NCBI GenBank assembly: GCA_021299465.1 | Contig: JAJTHB010000015.1 | Span: 1 to 45,409 of the forward strand | Reading direction: 5' to 3' | Origin: Rickettsiales bacterium | GTDB taxonomy: Bacteria; Pseudomonadota; Alphaproteobacteria; Rickettsiales; SXRF01 | DNA: 45,409 nucleotides | Shown here: positions 24,101 to 33,397 of the stretch, piece by piece | Position numbering within the stretch: position 1 is the stretch's first letter | Layout: every line of letters begins with the position of its first letter | The notes under the pieces: generated by a model | What the model was told of the DNA's origin: nothing | The model's input: the letters and a program-made list of their open reading frames with translations, nothing else | Databases searched by the model: none | Made by a program: the position numbers and the translations under genes

Positions 24101-25907
24101 GGATAAGATTCGCCTCGTTGCGGCGTTTAATCACCTGCATATTTTCATTGATCCGGCGCCGGATGCGAAGAAGTCGTTTGCTGAGCGCAGTCGCTTATTT
24201 CATTTGCCTCGCTCAAGCTGGAAAGATTATGACGAGAAATCGATCAGCAAGGGCGGTGGTATTTATGAGCGTAGCGCCAAATTTATTGAGCTTTCTAAGG
24301 AAGCACAAGCAGCGCTCGGTGCGTCTAAAGCTAAATTCACGCCGGATGAGCTGGTGCGGGCGGTCTTGCTGGCACCGGTTGACCTTCTGTGGAACGGCGG
24401 TATCGGCACTTATGTAAAAGCTGAGGAAGAAAGCCACGAAGAGGTGGGCGACCGCGCTAATAACTCGGTACGCGTCAATGGCCGCGAGCTTCGCGCGAAA
24501 ATCATCGGCGAAGGCGGCAATCTTGGCTTCACCCAGAAAGGCCGTATTGAATATGCGCGCGCGGGTGGGCGCATCAACACCGATGCAATTGATAATTCCG
24601 CAGGTGTCGATTGCTCGGATCATGAGGTGAATATCAAAATCGCCTTTAGCCCGCTCGTTGCTTCGAAAGCGCTACCGATTAGCAAGCGCGACACGATCCT
24701 GAGGAAAATGACCGATGAGGTGGCAAGCTTAGTGCTCAAAGATAACATCCTGCAAACACAAGCAATCACCCTTGCCGAGCATCAAGGCGCCGCGCTTCTT
24801 GATGCCCAGCAGCGACTGATCCATACGCTTGAAAAAACAGGCCTGCTGGATCGTACGATTGAATTTCTACCCAGCGATAAGCAAATTGGCGAGCTACGCG
24901 CTGCGAAAAAAGGCCTCACTCGTCCGGAAATTGCGGTACTTCTTTCTTACAGCAAGATGGAAATCTACCAACAACTTCTCGCGTCAAGCCTACCGGACGA
25001 GCGTTATTTCATTTCGGATCTGAAGCGCTATTTTCCGGGCGTGATGCAGAAGGATTTTGCTGAGGCGATTGAGAAACATCGCTTAAAGCGCGAGATCATC
25101 GCCACCGTTATGACCAATAGTCTGGTCAATCGTGCGGGCATAACTTTTTATTTCGACCTGATGGAAGAAACCGGTGCAGGCGCGCGCGATGTGGCGGCGG
25201 CCTATGCGCTGGCGCGTGACAGCTTTGGCCTGCGCGATATTTGGAATGGCATTGAGGCGCTGGCATCCAGTGTGCCGGTTTCGGTTCAGGTATCGATGCA
25301 TGCAGCGGCTAATCACTTCATTGCGGCTCAGGCCATGTGGTTATTGCGCAACTTCCCGCTGCCGTTATCCATGGACCAGATCTCAGCGCATATCACCCCG
25401 CAGATCATTGAGATTCAAAAACTACTCGGCAAGATGCAGTCTGAAACGCTGGCACGAGAGCAGGAAAAAATTCGTCTTCAGCTTATCGCAAGTGGCGTGC
25501 CGGAAAAGCTGGTGCTCCGTATTGCTTCGCTTGAGAGCATGGGTTCGGCGCTCGACATCATCACCGTGGCGGATCAGCTGAAAAAGAATGTACGCGAGGT
25601 CGGACCGGAATTCTTTGAGATGGGTGCCCGCCTTAGCCTCTTCTGGCTGAAAATTTCAGCGCAGAAAATCGCCGTATCGTCGCATTGGGAAAAACTCGCA
25701 CTGCAGGCGCTCATCAGCCAGTTATCAGATGAACATCGCCGGTTGGTAGCAACTGCGTTTAAATCGGGTGGTGCCAAGGCATGGGGGGTTAAAGCACAAG
25801 CGTCGCTTTCACATTATGATGCTTTCCTTACTGATCTCAAAAGTACGGACGGCTTCGATGCGCCGCGCCTGATGGTTGCGCTTAAACATATTCGTAAGCT
25901 GGGTTAA
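21171..25907 (+). CDS. gdhB: Large NAD-specific glutamate dehydrogenase (L-GDH180 type)
   Basis: This 1578-residue enzyme oxidatively deaminates glutamate to 2-oxoglutarate with NAD, feeding the TCA cycle. The long N-terminal half carries ACT-like regulatory segments ([19 protein letters not shown] near residue 90, and [17 protein letters not shown] around 570-590). The catalytic core begins around residue 780 ([25 protein letters not shown]) with the substrate-binding [10 protein letters not shown] near 825. The nucleotide-binding [15 protein letters not shown] is near 960. The helical C-terminal region is typical of the 180-kDa family. The ATG has AGAGGAAA upstream. Allosteric control by amino acids is known for the family. 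It is intact with no frameshift. Confidence 0.97.
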   Translation: [1578 protein letters not shown]

Positions 25908-25911
25908 TGTT

Positions 25912-27204
25912 ATGATGATCGCGAATCAAGTCACTAGCGCGCTACCGAAGATGGTCCCGCTTGAAAGCGGCAGCGCCCCCGCTTCGCCCACCAGTGTCGC
26001 TGCAACCGGTGTGGCGCGTGCTGTGCTCGCTGATATTGCGATTAAAACGGCCTATATCCTGCCGCAATTTACTGCCGAGGATATTGCAAAGCGTATGCAT
26101 TTGCCGCAGGTGGTGATCGCAGAGCTGCTTGAGGCGATGCGCACTGATAACCTGCTGGAAGTGCTTGGGCATAGTGAGCAGCAGGGCTATCGCTATAACC
26201 TGTCGCAGCGTGGCCGCGAGCGCGCACAGCGCCAGCTGGATATTTCCGGCTATATCGGCCCGGCGCCGGTCTCGCTCGATGCCTACACGGCGATGTTTGA
26301 ATGGGACGCCAGCCAGCCGCGCGCGATCACGCCGAAGCAGGTTGGGCAGGCGCTGGGTGATCTGGTGCTTGATTCGGCCTCGGTGGAGGTTGCGGGCATG
26401 GCAGTATCATCCGGCCGGAGCCTCTTTGTATCGGGGCCACCGGGCAACGGTAAAACCAGTATGGGGCGCGCTTTGCATAACGTCATGCAGGGCGAGATAT
26501 GGATTCCGCACGCGATCGCCGTCGATAATCACATCATCCGCCTTTACGATACGCATTGCCATCAAGCCGTCGAGGTTGATGCAAAGTCGGGCATGATTGA
26601 TGCGCGCTGGATAAAAGTGAAGCGGCCATTTGTGGTGGCGGGCGGCGAGATGACGCTTGAATCACTCGATATGACCTACCTGCCCTCGCTCAAATATTAT
26701 GAAGCGCCGCTGCATATGAAAGCCAACGGCGGCACCTTCCTGATTGATGATTTTGGCCGCCAGCATGTGGAGCCGAGCGAGCTGCTGAACCGCTGGATTA
26801 TTCCCCTTGAGCACCGCGTTGATTTCCTCACGCTGTTTGGCGGGCAGAAGATTCAGGTGCCGTTCCTCCTCATGCTGATTATCGCAACCAACCTCAGGCC
26901 GGAAGATGTGACTGACCCGGCGTTCCTGCGCCGCATCGGCTATCGGCTTACCATCGATAAGCCGACGCCGGACAACTACAACGCGATTTTCCGTCGCTAC
27001 GCCGAGCGCTACAACATTACGGTCAATGACACCTTCCTGAAAGCGCTGCACGCACGCTATGAAGCCTCAAAGAAAGAGCTTCGCGCCTGTGAGCCGCGTG
27101 ACCTCATCGAGCGCATGCGCGATATCTGCCTTTATCGAGGTGAGGCGGTTACGGTGAATGAAGAATTGCTAGGCCTGGCTTGGAAGGCGTATTTTGGGGG
27201 TTAG
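25912..27204 (+). CDS. AAA ATPase with N-terminal winged-helix segment
   Basis: This 430-residue protein starts 4 bases after the glutamate dehydrogenase stop, so it is probably cotranscribed. Residues about 45-120 look like a winged helix ([24 protein letters not shown], then [12 protein letters not shown]). The ATPase core has Walker [10 protein letters not shown] at residues 175-183, Walker [10 protein letters not shown] around 275-282 and a sensor-like [12 protein letters not shown]. The final segment resembles an AAA lid. This architecture recurs in alphaproteobacterial genomes, but I know of no established role. A function in regulation or in remodelling a complex is possible. The ATG at 25912 is preferred over an upstream TTG. 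The stop interlocks with that of purH (TTAG). Confidence 0.85.
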   Translation: MMIANQVTSALPKMVPLESGSAPASPTSVAATGVARAVLADIAIKTAYILPQFTAEDIAKRMHLPQVVIAELLEAMRTDNLLEVLGHSEQQGYRYNLSQRGRERAQRQLDISGYIGPAPVSLDAYTAMFEWDASQPRAITPKQVGQALGDLVLDSASVEVAGMAVSSGRSLFVSGPPGNGKTSMGRALHNVMQGEIWIPHAIAVDNHIIRLYDTHCHQAVEVDAKSGMIDARWIKVKRPFVVAGGEMTLESLDMTYLPSLKYYEAPLHMKANGGTFLIDDFGRQHVEPSELLNRWIIPLEHRVDFLTLFGGQKIQVPFLLMLIIATNLRPEDVTDPAFLRRIGYRLTIDKPTPDNYNAIFRRYAERYNITVNDTFLKALHARYEASKKELRACEPRDLIERMRDICLYRGEAVTVNEELLGLAWKAYFGG

Positions 27205-28748
27205 TGCCTGAAATGGCGAACGCCGGTAAAGACCATCGCGATGTTTGCTTGATCAGCCGCCTCTATGACTTCTGCGTCACGAATCGATCCGCCGGGCTGG
27301 ATGATCGCGGCAATGCCCGCCTCTGCGGCCAGTAGCACATTATCAGCAAACGGAAAGAACGCCTCGGAGGCCAGCGCCGCACCCTTTGTGGATAATCCCG
27401 CCTCACCTGCTTTGCGCACGGCGATTTTGGTGGAATCGATACGGCTCATCTGACCGGCGCCGATGCCGACCGTTTGGCCATCCTTCACCATCACGATGGC
27501 ATTGGACTTCACATGCTTGGCGACGGTGAGTGCCATTTTAAGGTCAGCGAGCTGCGCCTCGGTTGGTGCTAATTTGGTTGCGATTTTGAGAGCGGCTTCA
27601 TCAAACAGCGTATGATCGCGTGTTTGCACCAGCAGCCCGCCGGTCACGGATTTGACCACCACATCGTTTGCTTTCGGATCGGGCATGCCGCCTGTTTCCA
27701 GCACGCGCAGTTTGGTTTTCTTTGACAGTAGCTCGGCGGCTTCCTTGGAAATTTTCGGCGCGATAATCACTTCGACAAACAGCTTGGCCATTTCCTCTGC
27801 GGCCTTACCGTCCAGCTCGCGGTTCACGGCGATGATGCCGCCGAAGGCACTGGTGGTATCGCAGGCGTAAGCGCGCAGGTAGGCTTCGTGCAAATTCTTG
27901 CCGGTTGCGACGCCGCAGGGATTCGCATGTTTGATGATGGCAACCGCTGGCTCAGCAAACTCGCTCACCAGTTCCCACGCCGCGTCGGTATCGTTGATGT
28001 TGTTATAAGAAAGTTCCTTGCCTTGCAGCTGGCGCGCAGTGACAAGGCCATAGCGAGGGTTTGGCAGCGCGTAAAACGCCGCTTGTTGGTGCGGGTTTTC
28101 GCCGTAGCTAAGTGGTTGTTTGAGGCTGGCAGAAAGCAGGAAGCGATCAGGGAAGGCTTCGCTTTGCTGGGCAGCGAACCACTGGCTGATCGCGCTATCA
28201 TACGAAGCGGTGCGGGCGAAGGCCTTGGCGGCGAGTTTTCTACGTGTTTCGGCGGTGGTGGCGCCGGAGTTTGTTTTCATTTCTGCCATCACCGCGTCAT
28301 AATCCGCCGGATCGGTGATGATGGTGACGAACGCATGATTTTTGGCGCTTGAGCGCACCATCGCCGGACCGCCAATATCGATGTTCTCGATGCATTCATC
28401 AAAGCCCGCGCCTTTTTGCACGGTCGCTTCAAACGGGTAGAGGTTGATGACGACCAGATCAATGGCGCTGATAGCGTGATCGCTCATGGCCTGCTTGTGG
28501 TCAGGATGGTCGCGCAGCGCGAGCAGGCCACCATGGATTTTAGGGTGCAGGGTTTTGACGCGGCCATCCATCATCTCTGGAAAGCCGGTATGCTCCGACA
28601 CATCTTTCACGGGGATAGCGGCGTCCCGCAGCGCTTTTGCGGTGCCGCCGGTGGAGAGAATCTCAACCCCTTGCGCGGCAAGAAACTGGGCAAATGGCAG
28701 AAGGCCGGTTTTATCGGAAACGGAGAGGAGTGCGCGGGTGATGGTCAT
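27201..28748 (-). CDS. purH: Bifunctional AICAR transformylase / IMP cyclohydrolase
   Basis: PurH carries out the last two steps of de novo purine synthesis. The 515-residue protein has the N-terminal cyclohydrolase domain ([44 protein letters not shown]) and the C-terminal formyltransferase domain with the catalytic [10 protein letters not shown] motif. The length is normal and it is uninterrupted. It is the last gene of the long minus-strand array. Its ATG overlaps the stop of the CapD-like gene as ATGA. Confidence 0.98.
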   Translation of the reverse strand: MTITRALLSVSDKTGLLPFAQFLAAQGVEILSTGGTAKALRDAAIPVKDVSEHTGFPEMMDGRVKTLHPKIHGGLLALRDHPDHKQAMSDHAISAIDLVVINLYPFEATVQKGAGFDECIENIDIGGPAMVRSSAKNHAFVTIITDPADYDAVMAEMKTNSGATTAETRRKLAAKAFARTASYDSAISQWFAAQQSEAFPDRFLLSASLKQPLSYGENPHQQAAFYALPNPRYGLVTARQLQGKELSYNNINDTDAAWELVSEFAEPAVAIIKHANPCGVATGKNLHEAYLRAYACDTTSAFGGIIAVNRELDGKAAEEMAKLFVEVIIAPKISKEAAELLSKKTKLRVLETGGMPDPKANDVVVKSVTGGLLVQTRDHTLFDEAALKIATKLAPTEAQLADLKMALTVAKHVKSNAIVMVKDGQTVGIGAGQMSRIDSTKIAVRKAGEAGLSTKGAALASEAFFPFADNVLLAAEAGIAAIIQPGGSIRDAEVIEAADQANIAMVFTGVRHFRH

Positions 28749-30634
28749 AAGGCAGGATAGCGTGGATCATGGGTGAATTCGGGAACAAGCGCTTTAAGCT
28801 GCGTAAGTGCGGCGAGCTTATCGCGATTCTCTGCGGCATCAAGTAGCGTTTTCAGCGCGTTTCGTAAAGTAGCAAGTTCGCTGGCGCGCGGACTCGCAAG
28901 AAAAATGCTCTGGTGCTGCGTGCGAACCACATTTTCGCCGCCATGAAACAGCTCTTCATGAAGTTTTTCGCCTGGTCTGAGCCCGGTATAGGTGATCTGG
29001 ATATCCTTGCCAGGTGTGAGGCCGACAAGGCGGATCATCTGTTCAGCGAGGTCTTTGATTTTCATTGGCTGTCCCATATCGAGGACAAAAATACATTCAT
29101 TGCGTTCTTTCATAGCGGCTGCGAGCGTGGTCGCCTGCAGAACCAGCTCGACTGCTTCACGAACGGTCATGAAGTAGCGGGTGATGTCGGGATGGGTTAC
29201 CGTGATTGGCCCGCCGCGTGCAATTTGCTCTTGAAACAACGGCACCACCGAGCCGGTAGAGCCCAGCACATTACCAAAGCGCACGGTGACAAAGCATGTT
29301 TTGCCAAGTCCGCCCATCGCCTGGCAGAAACTTTCGGCGAGGCGTTTGGTCGCGCCCATGACATTGGTGGGGTTCACCGCCTTGTCGGTTGAAATCATTA
29401 GCATGGTAGCAGCTTCGTGCCTGACTGCGGCTTCGGCGATATTTCTGGTGCCAAATACGTTGGTGAGAATCGCTTCTTCAATATTAAATTCAGCCATCGG
29501 TACATGTTTGATAGCAGCGGCATGGATAACAACATCTGGCTTATGCTGACTGAAAATATGCTCCACATGCACGCTCGATCGCACATCACACAAAATGAAT
29601 GCCAGCTGCAAATCAGGATGGCGATCGCGTATCTCACGCTCGATCTGGTAAAGATGAAATTCGGAAAGTTCGGCAATAACCAGTTTTCTGGGCGCGTAGG
29701 TTGCGATCTGGCGCGTGAGTTCGCTACCGATAGTGCCACCGGCGCCGGTAATAAGCACAGTTTTACCAGTAATGAACTGGCGCACTTCCTCATGGTCATG
29801 AACATTTTGTGCGCGCCCAAGCAAGTCTTCGACCGCAATTGGACGAATGGCGAGTTTATCACTGATGCCTGGCCTTAGCTCATCTCGCTTGGGAAGGCGC
29901 GCCAATGTCAGGCCATGTGTTTCGGCCTTGGCGAGCAAATGGCGAAGTTTTTCAGGCGCAACGCCATCATCGGTGATGATGATTTTATGGGGGCGCTCGC
30001 CCTTGCGTTCGAGTTTGTGAATCACCTGCTCAAGGACATTACAATCGCCGTAAACCGGAATGCCGTGGATGGTGCGCCCCTTGTGATCACGGCCTTCGCT
30101 TAAAATCGCAACCGGCCGGTAAAGTGTATGGGGTGTGCGGTGCAGATCGCGAATGAGCTGTTCGGCGTAGTGCGGCTGGCCGATCAGGATTACTGGCAAT
30201 TGACCCACTGCCTCAACCGGTTTGCTAAAACCCAGCGAACGCTCATACACTGTGCGGTAGAGAAAGCGCGGTCCGCCAAGCAGAAGCATGAGCAGCATCC
30301 AGTTAATAACAAGCGCTGTGCGCGGCACATCATCGAGGCGGGTAAACAGAAACATGGACAATGAAAAAATGAGAATCACCAATGAGGCGGCGCGCACGAT
30401 GGTGATCAAATCGCGCATGGACGCATAGTGCCAGGACGCTCGGTATAAGCGCATTTGCACAAAGACAATCAACGCCACCATGATGATAACGGGTGTGCCG
30501 TAGCGCACATAATCCAGCTCAAAGCTAAAATCATCGCCAAGCCGGATCGCCATCGCCAGTAAAAAGCTGCTGGCTGCAGCTACGATATCATACAGACCCA
30601 CGAACAGATTGCGGTGCTGACCTAACTCACGCAT
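28745..30634 (-). CDS. Membrane-bound nucleotide-sugar 4,6-dehydratase (CapD/WbpM/PglF family)
   Basis: This 629-residue protein has four N-terminal membrane helices (about residues 12-125), an intervening nucleotide-binding-like domain, and a short-chain dehydrogenase domain. The latter has [13 protein letters not shown] near residue 300 and [17 protein letters not shown], where the Tyr of ordinary dehydratases is replaced by Met, as in WbpM. These enzymes convert UDP-GlcNAc to a 4-keto-6-deoxy sugar for surface glycans. The start at 30634 overlaps the preceding gene by 8 bases. The pairing with a WbpL-like transferase is typical of O-antigen loci. Confidence 0.93.
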   Translation of the reverse strand: MRELGQHRNLFVGLYDIVAAASSFLLAMAIRLGDDFSFELDYVRYGTPVIIMVALIVFVQMRLYRASWHYASMRDLITIVRAASLVILIFSLSMFLFTRLDDVPRTALVINWMLLMLLLGGPRFLYRTVYERSLGFSKPVEAVGQLPVILIGQPHYAEQLIRDLHRTPHTLYRPVAILSEGRDHKGRTIHGIPVYGDCNVLEQVIHKLERKGERPHKIIITDDGVAPEKLRHLLAKAETHGLTLARLPKRDELRPGISDKLAIRPIAVEDLLGRAQNVHDHEEVRQFITGKTVLITGAGGTIGSELTRQIATYAPRKLVIAELSEFHLYQIEREIRDRHPDLQLAFILCDVRSSVHVEHIFSQHKPDVVIHAAAIKHVPMAEFNIEEAILTNVFGTRNIAEAAVRHEAATMLMISTDKAVNPTNVMGATKRLAESFCQAMGGLGKTCFVTVRFGNVLGSTGSVVPLFQEQIARGGPITVTHPDITRYFMTVREAVELVLQATTLAAAMKERNECIFVLDMGQPMKIKDLAEQMIRLVGLTPGKDIQITYTGLRPGEKLHEELFHGGENVVRTQHQSIFLASPRASELATLRNALKTLLDAAENRDKLAALTQLKALVPEFTHDPRYPAL

Positions 30635-31616
30635 CGGAATTTGCCTTGCGTGGTTGATAAGAAAAAAATCCCAGCAGCATGAAGACGCAGCAATAAGCAA
30701 GACCTACATAGATGATGCTCATCTCGGGATCTATCACGCAGCGTACTGATAAAAACGCAAGCAGGATGTGCAGGCCAATCAAAAGCTCTGCAATGCGAAC
30801 GGGGGATTTGCCACCGGTCAATGCACGCTGATAAAAATAAGGATGGGCAGGATCGCGTAGGGCAAGGCGTCTCATCTGTGTGATAAGCCCGTCGCTGACG
30901 ATATAAGCACACAGGATGAACGCGGTGTAGTGATAGCCGTTATTAGCGGCGACCATCAGTAAGTAGCCAATCACAAACCCTACGGGTGCGGCGCCGACCT
31001 CGCCCATGCGAATTTTTGCCGGCGGCCAGTTCCACCACAAAAAACCAACCAGTGAGGAAGCAAGAATCAAGCTATGAATCGAAAGCGGTGATGGAAACTG
31101 GCCGTCAAACACGGCGATAAGACATAGCCCGCCGGCGATGGCAATGCTGGGTATGGTAAAGGGCCCGTCATTGTGTTCGATGGAGGCGGTCGTTGCCATG
31201 AACCATATCCACAGGAGGCCGGTGAGCATTTTATCGGGGTTCTCGGGCAGCCAGGCGCCAAAAATACCCGATGGCATGAGGCCAAGTGGAATCATCGCAG
31301 CGAGCACCATGACCAGTGATCTGATCATCAGCGGTAGTGGAATGAAGCTATTCATCAGGCTGCTTGCTGCAATCAACAGCGTTGCAAGTAAAATCTCAAA
31401 AGGAAAATCAGCGAGTGTCAGGCAGACCATCAGTGCCACCACGATCGCAGTGCCGCCGCCAGATGGGGTTGCGGCTTTCTTTTTTTGGGTCAGCACAGCA
31501 ATATCAAGTGCGGGGGTGCGCCGCCTGAGTGTGGCCAGCAGCACGCGCGTGCCGGCAAGTGTCATGATGAACGCGCCCAGCGATAGCGGAATGTAAAGCG
31601 GCAATTCTTCAAACAT
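30627..31616 (-). CDS. WbpL/WecA-like lipid-linked sugar transferase with altered catalytic motifs
   Basis: This 329-residue polytopic protein aligns by eye with the MraY/WecA/WbpL family, which moves a sugar phosphate to undecaprenyl phosphate. The best match is the segment FLWWNWPPAKIRMGEVGAAPVGF, and ATPSGGGTAIV fits the N-terminal PTPRGGG motif. The adjacent aspartates that bind the metal are replaced (SLMNSFIPLP), the NFMDGIDG motif reads SIEHNDG, and MGD reads MGE. It may have changed mechanism or lost activity. The start at 31616 shares one base with the mutL stop (TGATG). The partner is the CapD-like gene. Confidence 0.82.
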   Translation of the reverse strand: MFEELPLYIPLSLGAFIMTLAGTRVLLATLRRRTPALDIAVLTQKKKAATPSGGGTAIVVALMVCLTLADFPFEILLATLLIAASSLMNSFIPLPLMIRSLVMVLAAMIPLGLMPSGIFGAWLPENPDKMLTGLLWIWFMATTASIEHNDGPFTIPSIAIAGGLCLIAVFDGQFPSPLSIHSLILASSLVGFLWWNWPPAKIRMGEVGAAPVGFVIGYLLMVAANNGYHYTAFILCAYIVSDGLITQMRRLALRDPAHPYFYQRALTGGKSPVRIAELLIGLHILLAFLSVRCVIDPEMSIIYVGLAYCCVFMLLGFFSYQPRKANSDA

Positions 31617-33397
31617 CAGGACCGACCGAAGAGTTTCTGGATATCCCGTTCTTTTAGCGTAAGTGTGGTCGGTCGTCCATGATTGCATTGACCGGAAAGC
31701 GGTGTGGCTTCCATTTGCCTGAGTAATGCGTTCATTTCTGCAATCGACAGACTACGGCCAGCGCGCACGCTGCCGTGGCAGGCCATGGTGCCGGCGAGTG
31801 CTTCGATGCGTTCCTTAAGGGCGATGGTCTCGCCGAATTCGCTGATATTATCGGCTAGCTCGCGCACGAGTCCGCTCGCATCGATCTCGCCTAGCATGGC
31901 AGGGATTTCGCGCACCACCAGCGAGTCCGGCCCAAAGGCTTCAATCACCAGACCAAATGCTTTAAGTTCCTCGCTCCGTGCCAGCAGCGCTTCGCAAAGG
32001 GCGGGTTTTAGGCTTATCACTTCTGGTAGCAGCAGCGCTTGGCGCGCGATACCGCCTTCCTTCATCTGTGCTTTCATGCTTTCAAGCACGAGGCGTTCAT
32101 GGGCGGCGTGCTGGTCAACGATCACCAGCCCGTCCGATGTTTCTGCTACGATATAAGTTTTGTGCAGCTGCGCGCGAGCGGCGCCAAGCGGATAGGCGGT
32201 ATAGTCTGGTTCGCTTGTTTCAGAGAATGCGGGCCTTGCCATCGGCGGTGTCATTGCAGGATCTAGCAATTCAAGAGGCTCATAAAAGCGCGGCGCGGCT
32301 TCGTGCAGCGCATAGGTGGGTTGGGCTGTGCGTGCGAAATTTTGGCTCGGGATGAAACGTGTCAGCGCGTCATTGCTGGCGCTGCTCGAAGTACGAAATC
32401 CTGCTTCCGCGAGCGCATGGCGAATACCGCCGATAATAAGTCCGCGCACTTGCTGCTGGTCACGAAACCGCACCTCGGCTTTCGCAGGGTGCACGTTGAC
32501 ATCGACTTCTTCGGGCGGCAGGTCAAGAAACAGCGCGACCACCGGATGACGGTCATGGGCGAGCACATCCTGATAAGCGGCTTTGACAACACCAAGCAAT
32601 AACCGGTCGCGCACAGGCCTGCTGTTGACAAACAGATATTGCTCGCTTGACGTGCCACGATTAAACGTGGGCAGCGCAGCAAAGCCGGAAAGGCGGATAT
32701 TTTCGCGCTGCATGGCAAGCGCGAGCGCGTTATCGGCAAATTCCTTGCCCATCAGATCACTCAGGCGCGCAAGCCTTGCATCAAGCAGATCGCCCTGAGC
32801 GCCATCCATGCGTAGCGAAGCTTTGCCATCAATCATCAGGCTAAAAGATATATTTGGATTCGCCATCGCGAGGCGTCTGATTACATCCTGCACCTGGCCG
32901 GTTTCACTGCGGTCGCTCTTTAAGAACTTAAGCCGCGCCGGGGTTGCAAAAAATAAATCACGCACGCTGATACGCGTGCCAACACTGCGCGCTGCGGGAC
33001 GTGGCGCGGAGACATCGCCAGCTTCAATGCTGATCTGCCATGCCTCAGCCTCGCCACGTGCGCGGCTTTCGATTGTCATGCGGCTCACCGATCCAATCGA
33101 CGGCAGTGCCTCGCCGCGAAAACCAAGCGTGCGGATATCCAGCAGATCATCAGAAGGCAGCTTGGAGGTGGCGTGGCGCTGCACCGCGAGCGTCAGTTCC
33201 TCACGGTTCATGCCTTTGCCATTGTCACTGATGATGATGGCGTTCTTTCCCGCTTCTTCGAGCGAGATATCAATTTGTGTCGCGCCGGCATCGATGGCGT
33301 TTTCAACCAGCTCTTTGACAGCTGATGCTGGCCGTTCAATGACTTCGCCGGCAGCGATGCGATTAATGAGCGTGCTGGGCAGCAGGCGAATGGTCAT
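31616..33397 (-). CDS. mutL: DNA mismatch repair protein MutL
   Basis: MutL couples mismatch recognition by MutS to strand removal. The 593-residue protein has the GHKL ATPase motifs in order (ELVENAIDAG, DNGKGMNREEL, TLGFRGEALPSI, then GTRISVRDLFFATPAR). The C-terminal domain has VDQHAAHERLVLE, ACHGSVRAG and CNHGRPT, the metal-binding motifs of endonuclease-type MutL, so it probably nicks DNA itself. Its ATG overlaps the pgi stop as ATGA. MutL neighbours cell-surface and metabolic genes here without an evident functional link. Confidence 0.97.
   Translation of the reverse strand: MTIRLLPSTLINRIAAGEVIERPASAVKELVENAIDAGATQIDISLEEAGKNAIIISDNGKGMNREELTLAVQRHATSKLPSDDLLDIRTLGFRGEALPSIGSVSRMTIESRARGEAEAWQISIEAGDVSAPRPAARSVGTRISVRDLFFATPARLKFLKSDRSETGQVQDVIRRLAMANPNISFSLMIDGKASLRMDGAQGDLLDARLARLSDLMGKEFADNALALAMQRENIRLSGFAALPTFNRGTSSEQYLFVNSRPVRDRLLLGVVKAAYQDVLAHDRHPVVALFLDLPPEEVDVNVHPAKAEVRFRDQQQVRGLIIGGIRHALAEAGFRTSSSASNDALTRFIPSQNFARTAQPTYALHEAAPRFYEPLELLDPAMTPPMARPAFSETSEPDYTAYPLGAARAQLHKTYIVAETSDGLVIVDQHAAHERLVLESMKAQMKEGGIARQALLLPEVISLKPALCEALLARSEELKAFGLVIEAFGPDSLVVREIPAMLGEIDASGLVRELADNISEFGETIALKERIEALAGTMACHGSVRAGRSLSIAEMNALLRQMEATPLSGQCNHGRPTTLTLKERDIQKLFGRS

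Noticed and set aside
30627-30912. 96-residue ORF in another frame within the WbpL-like gene
   Set aside because: Shadow frame inside an operonic gene with intact flanking overlaps.
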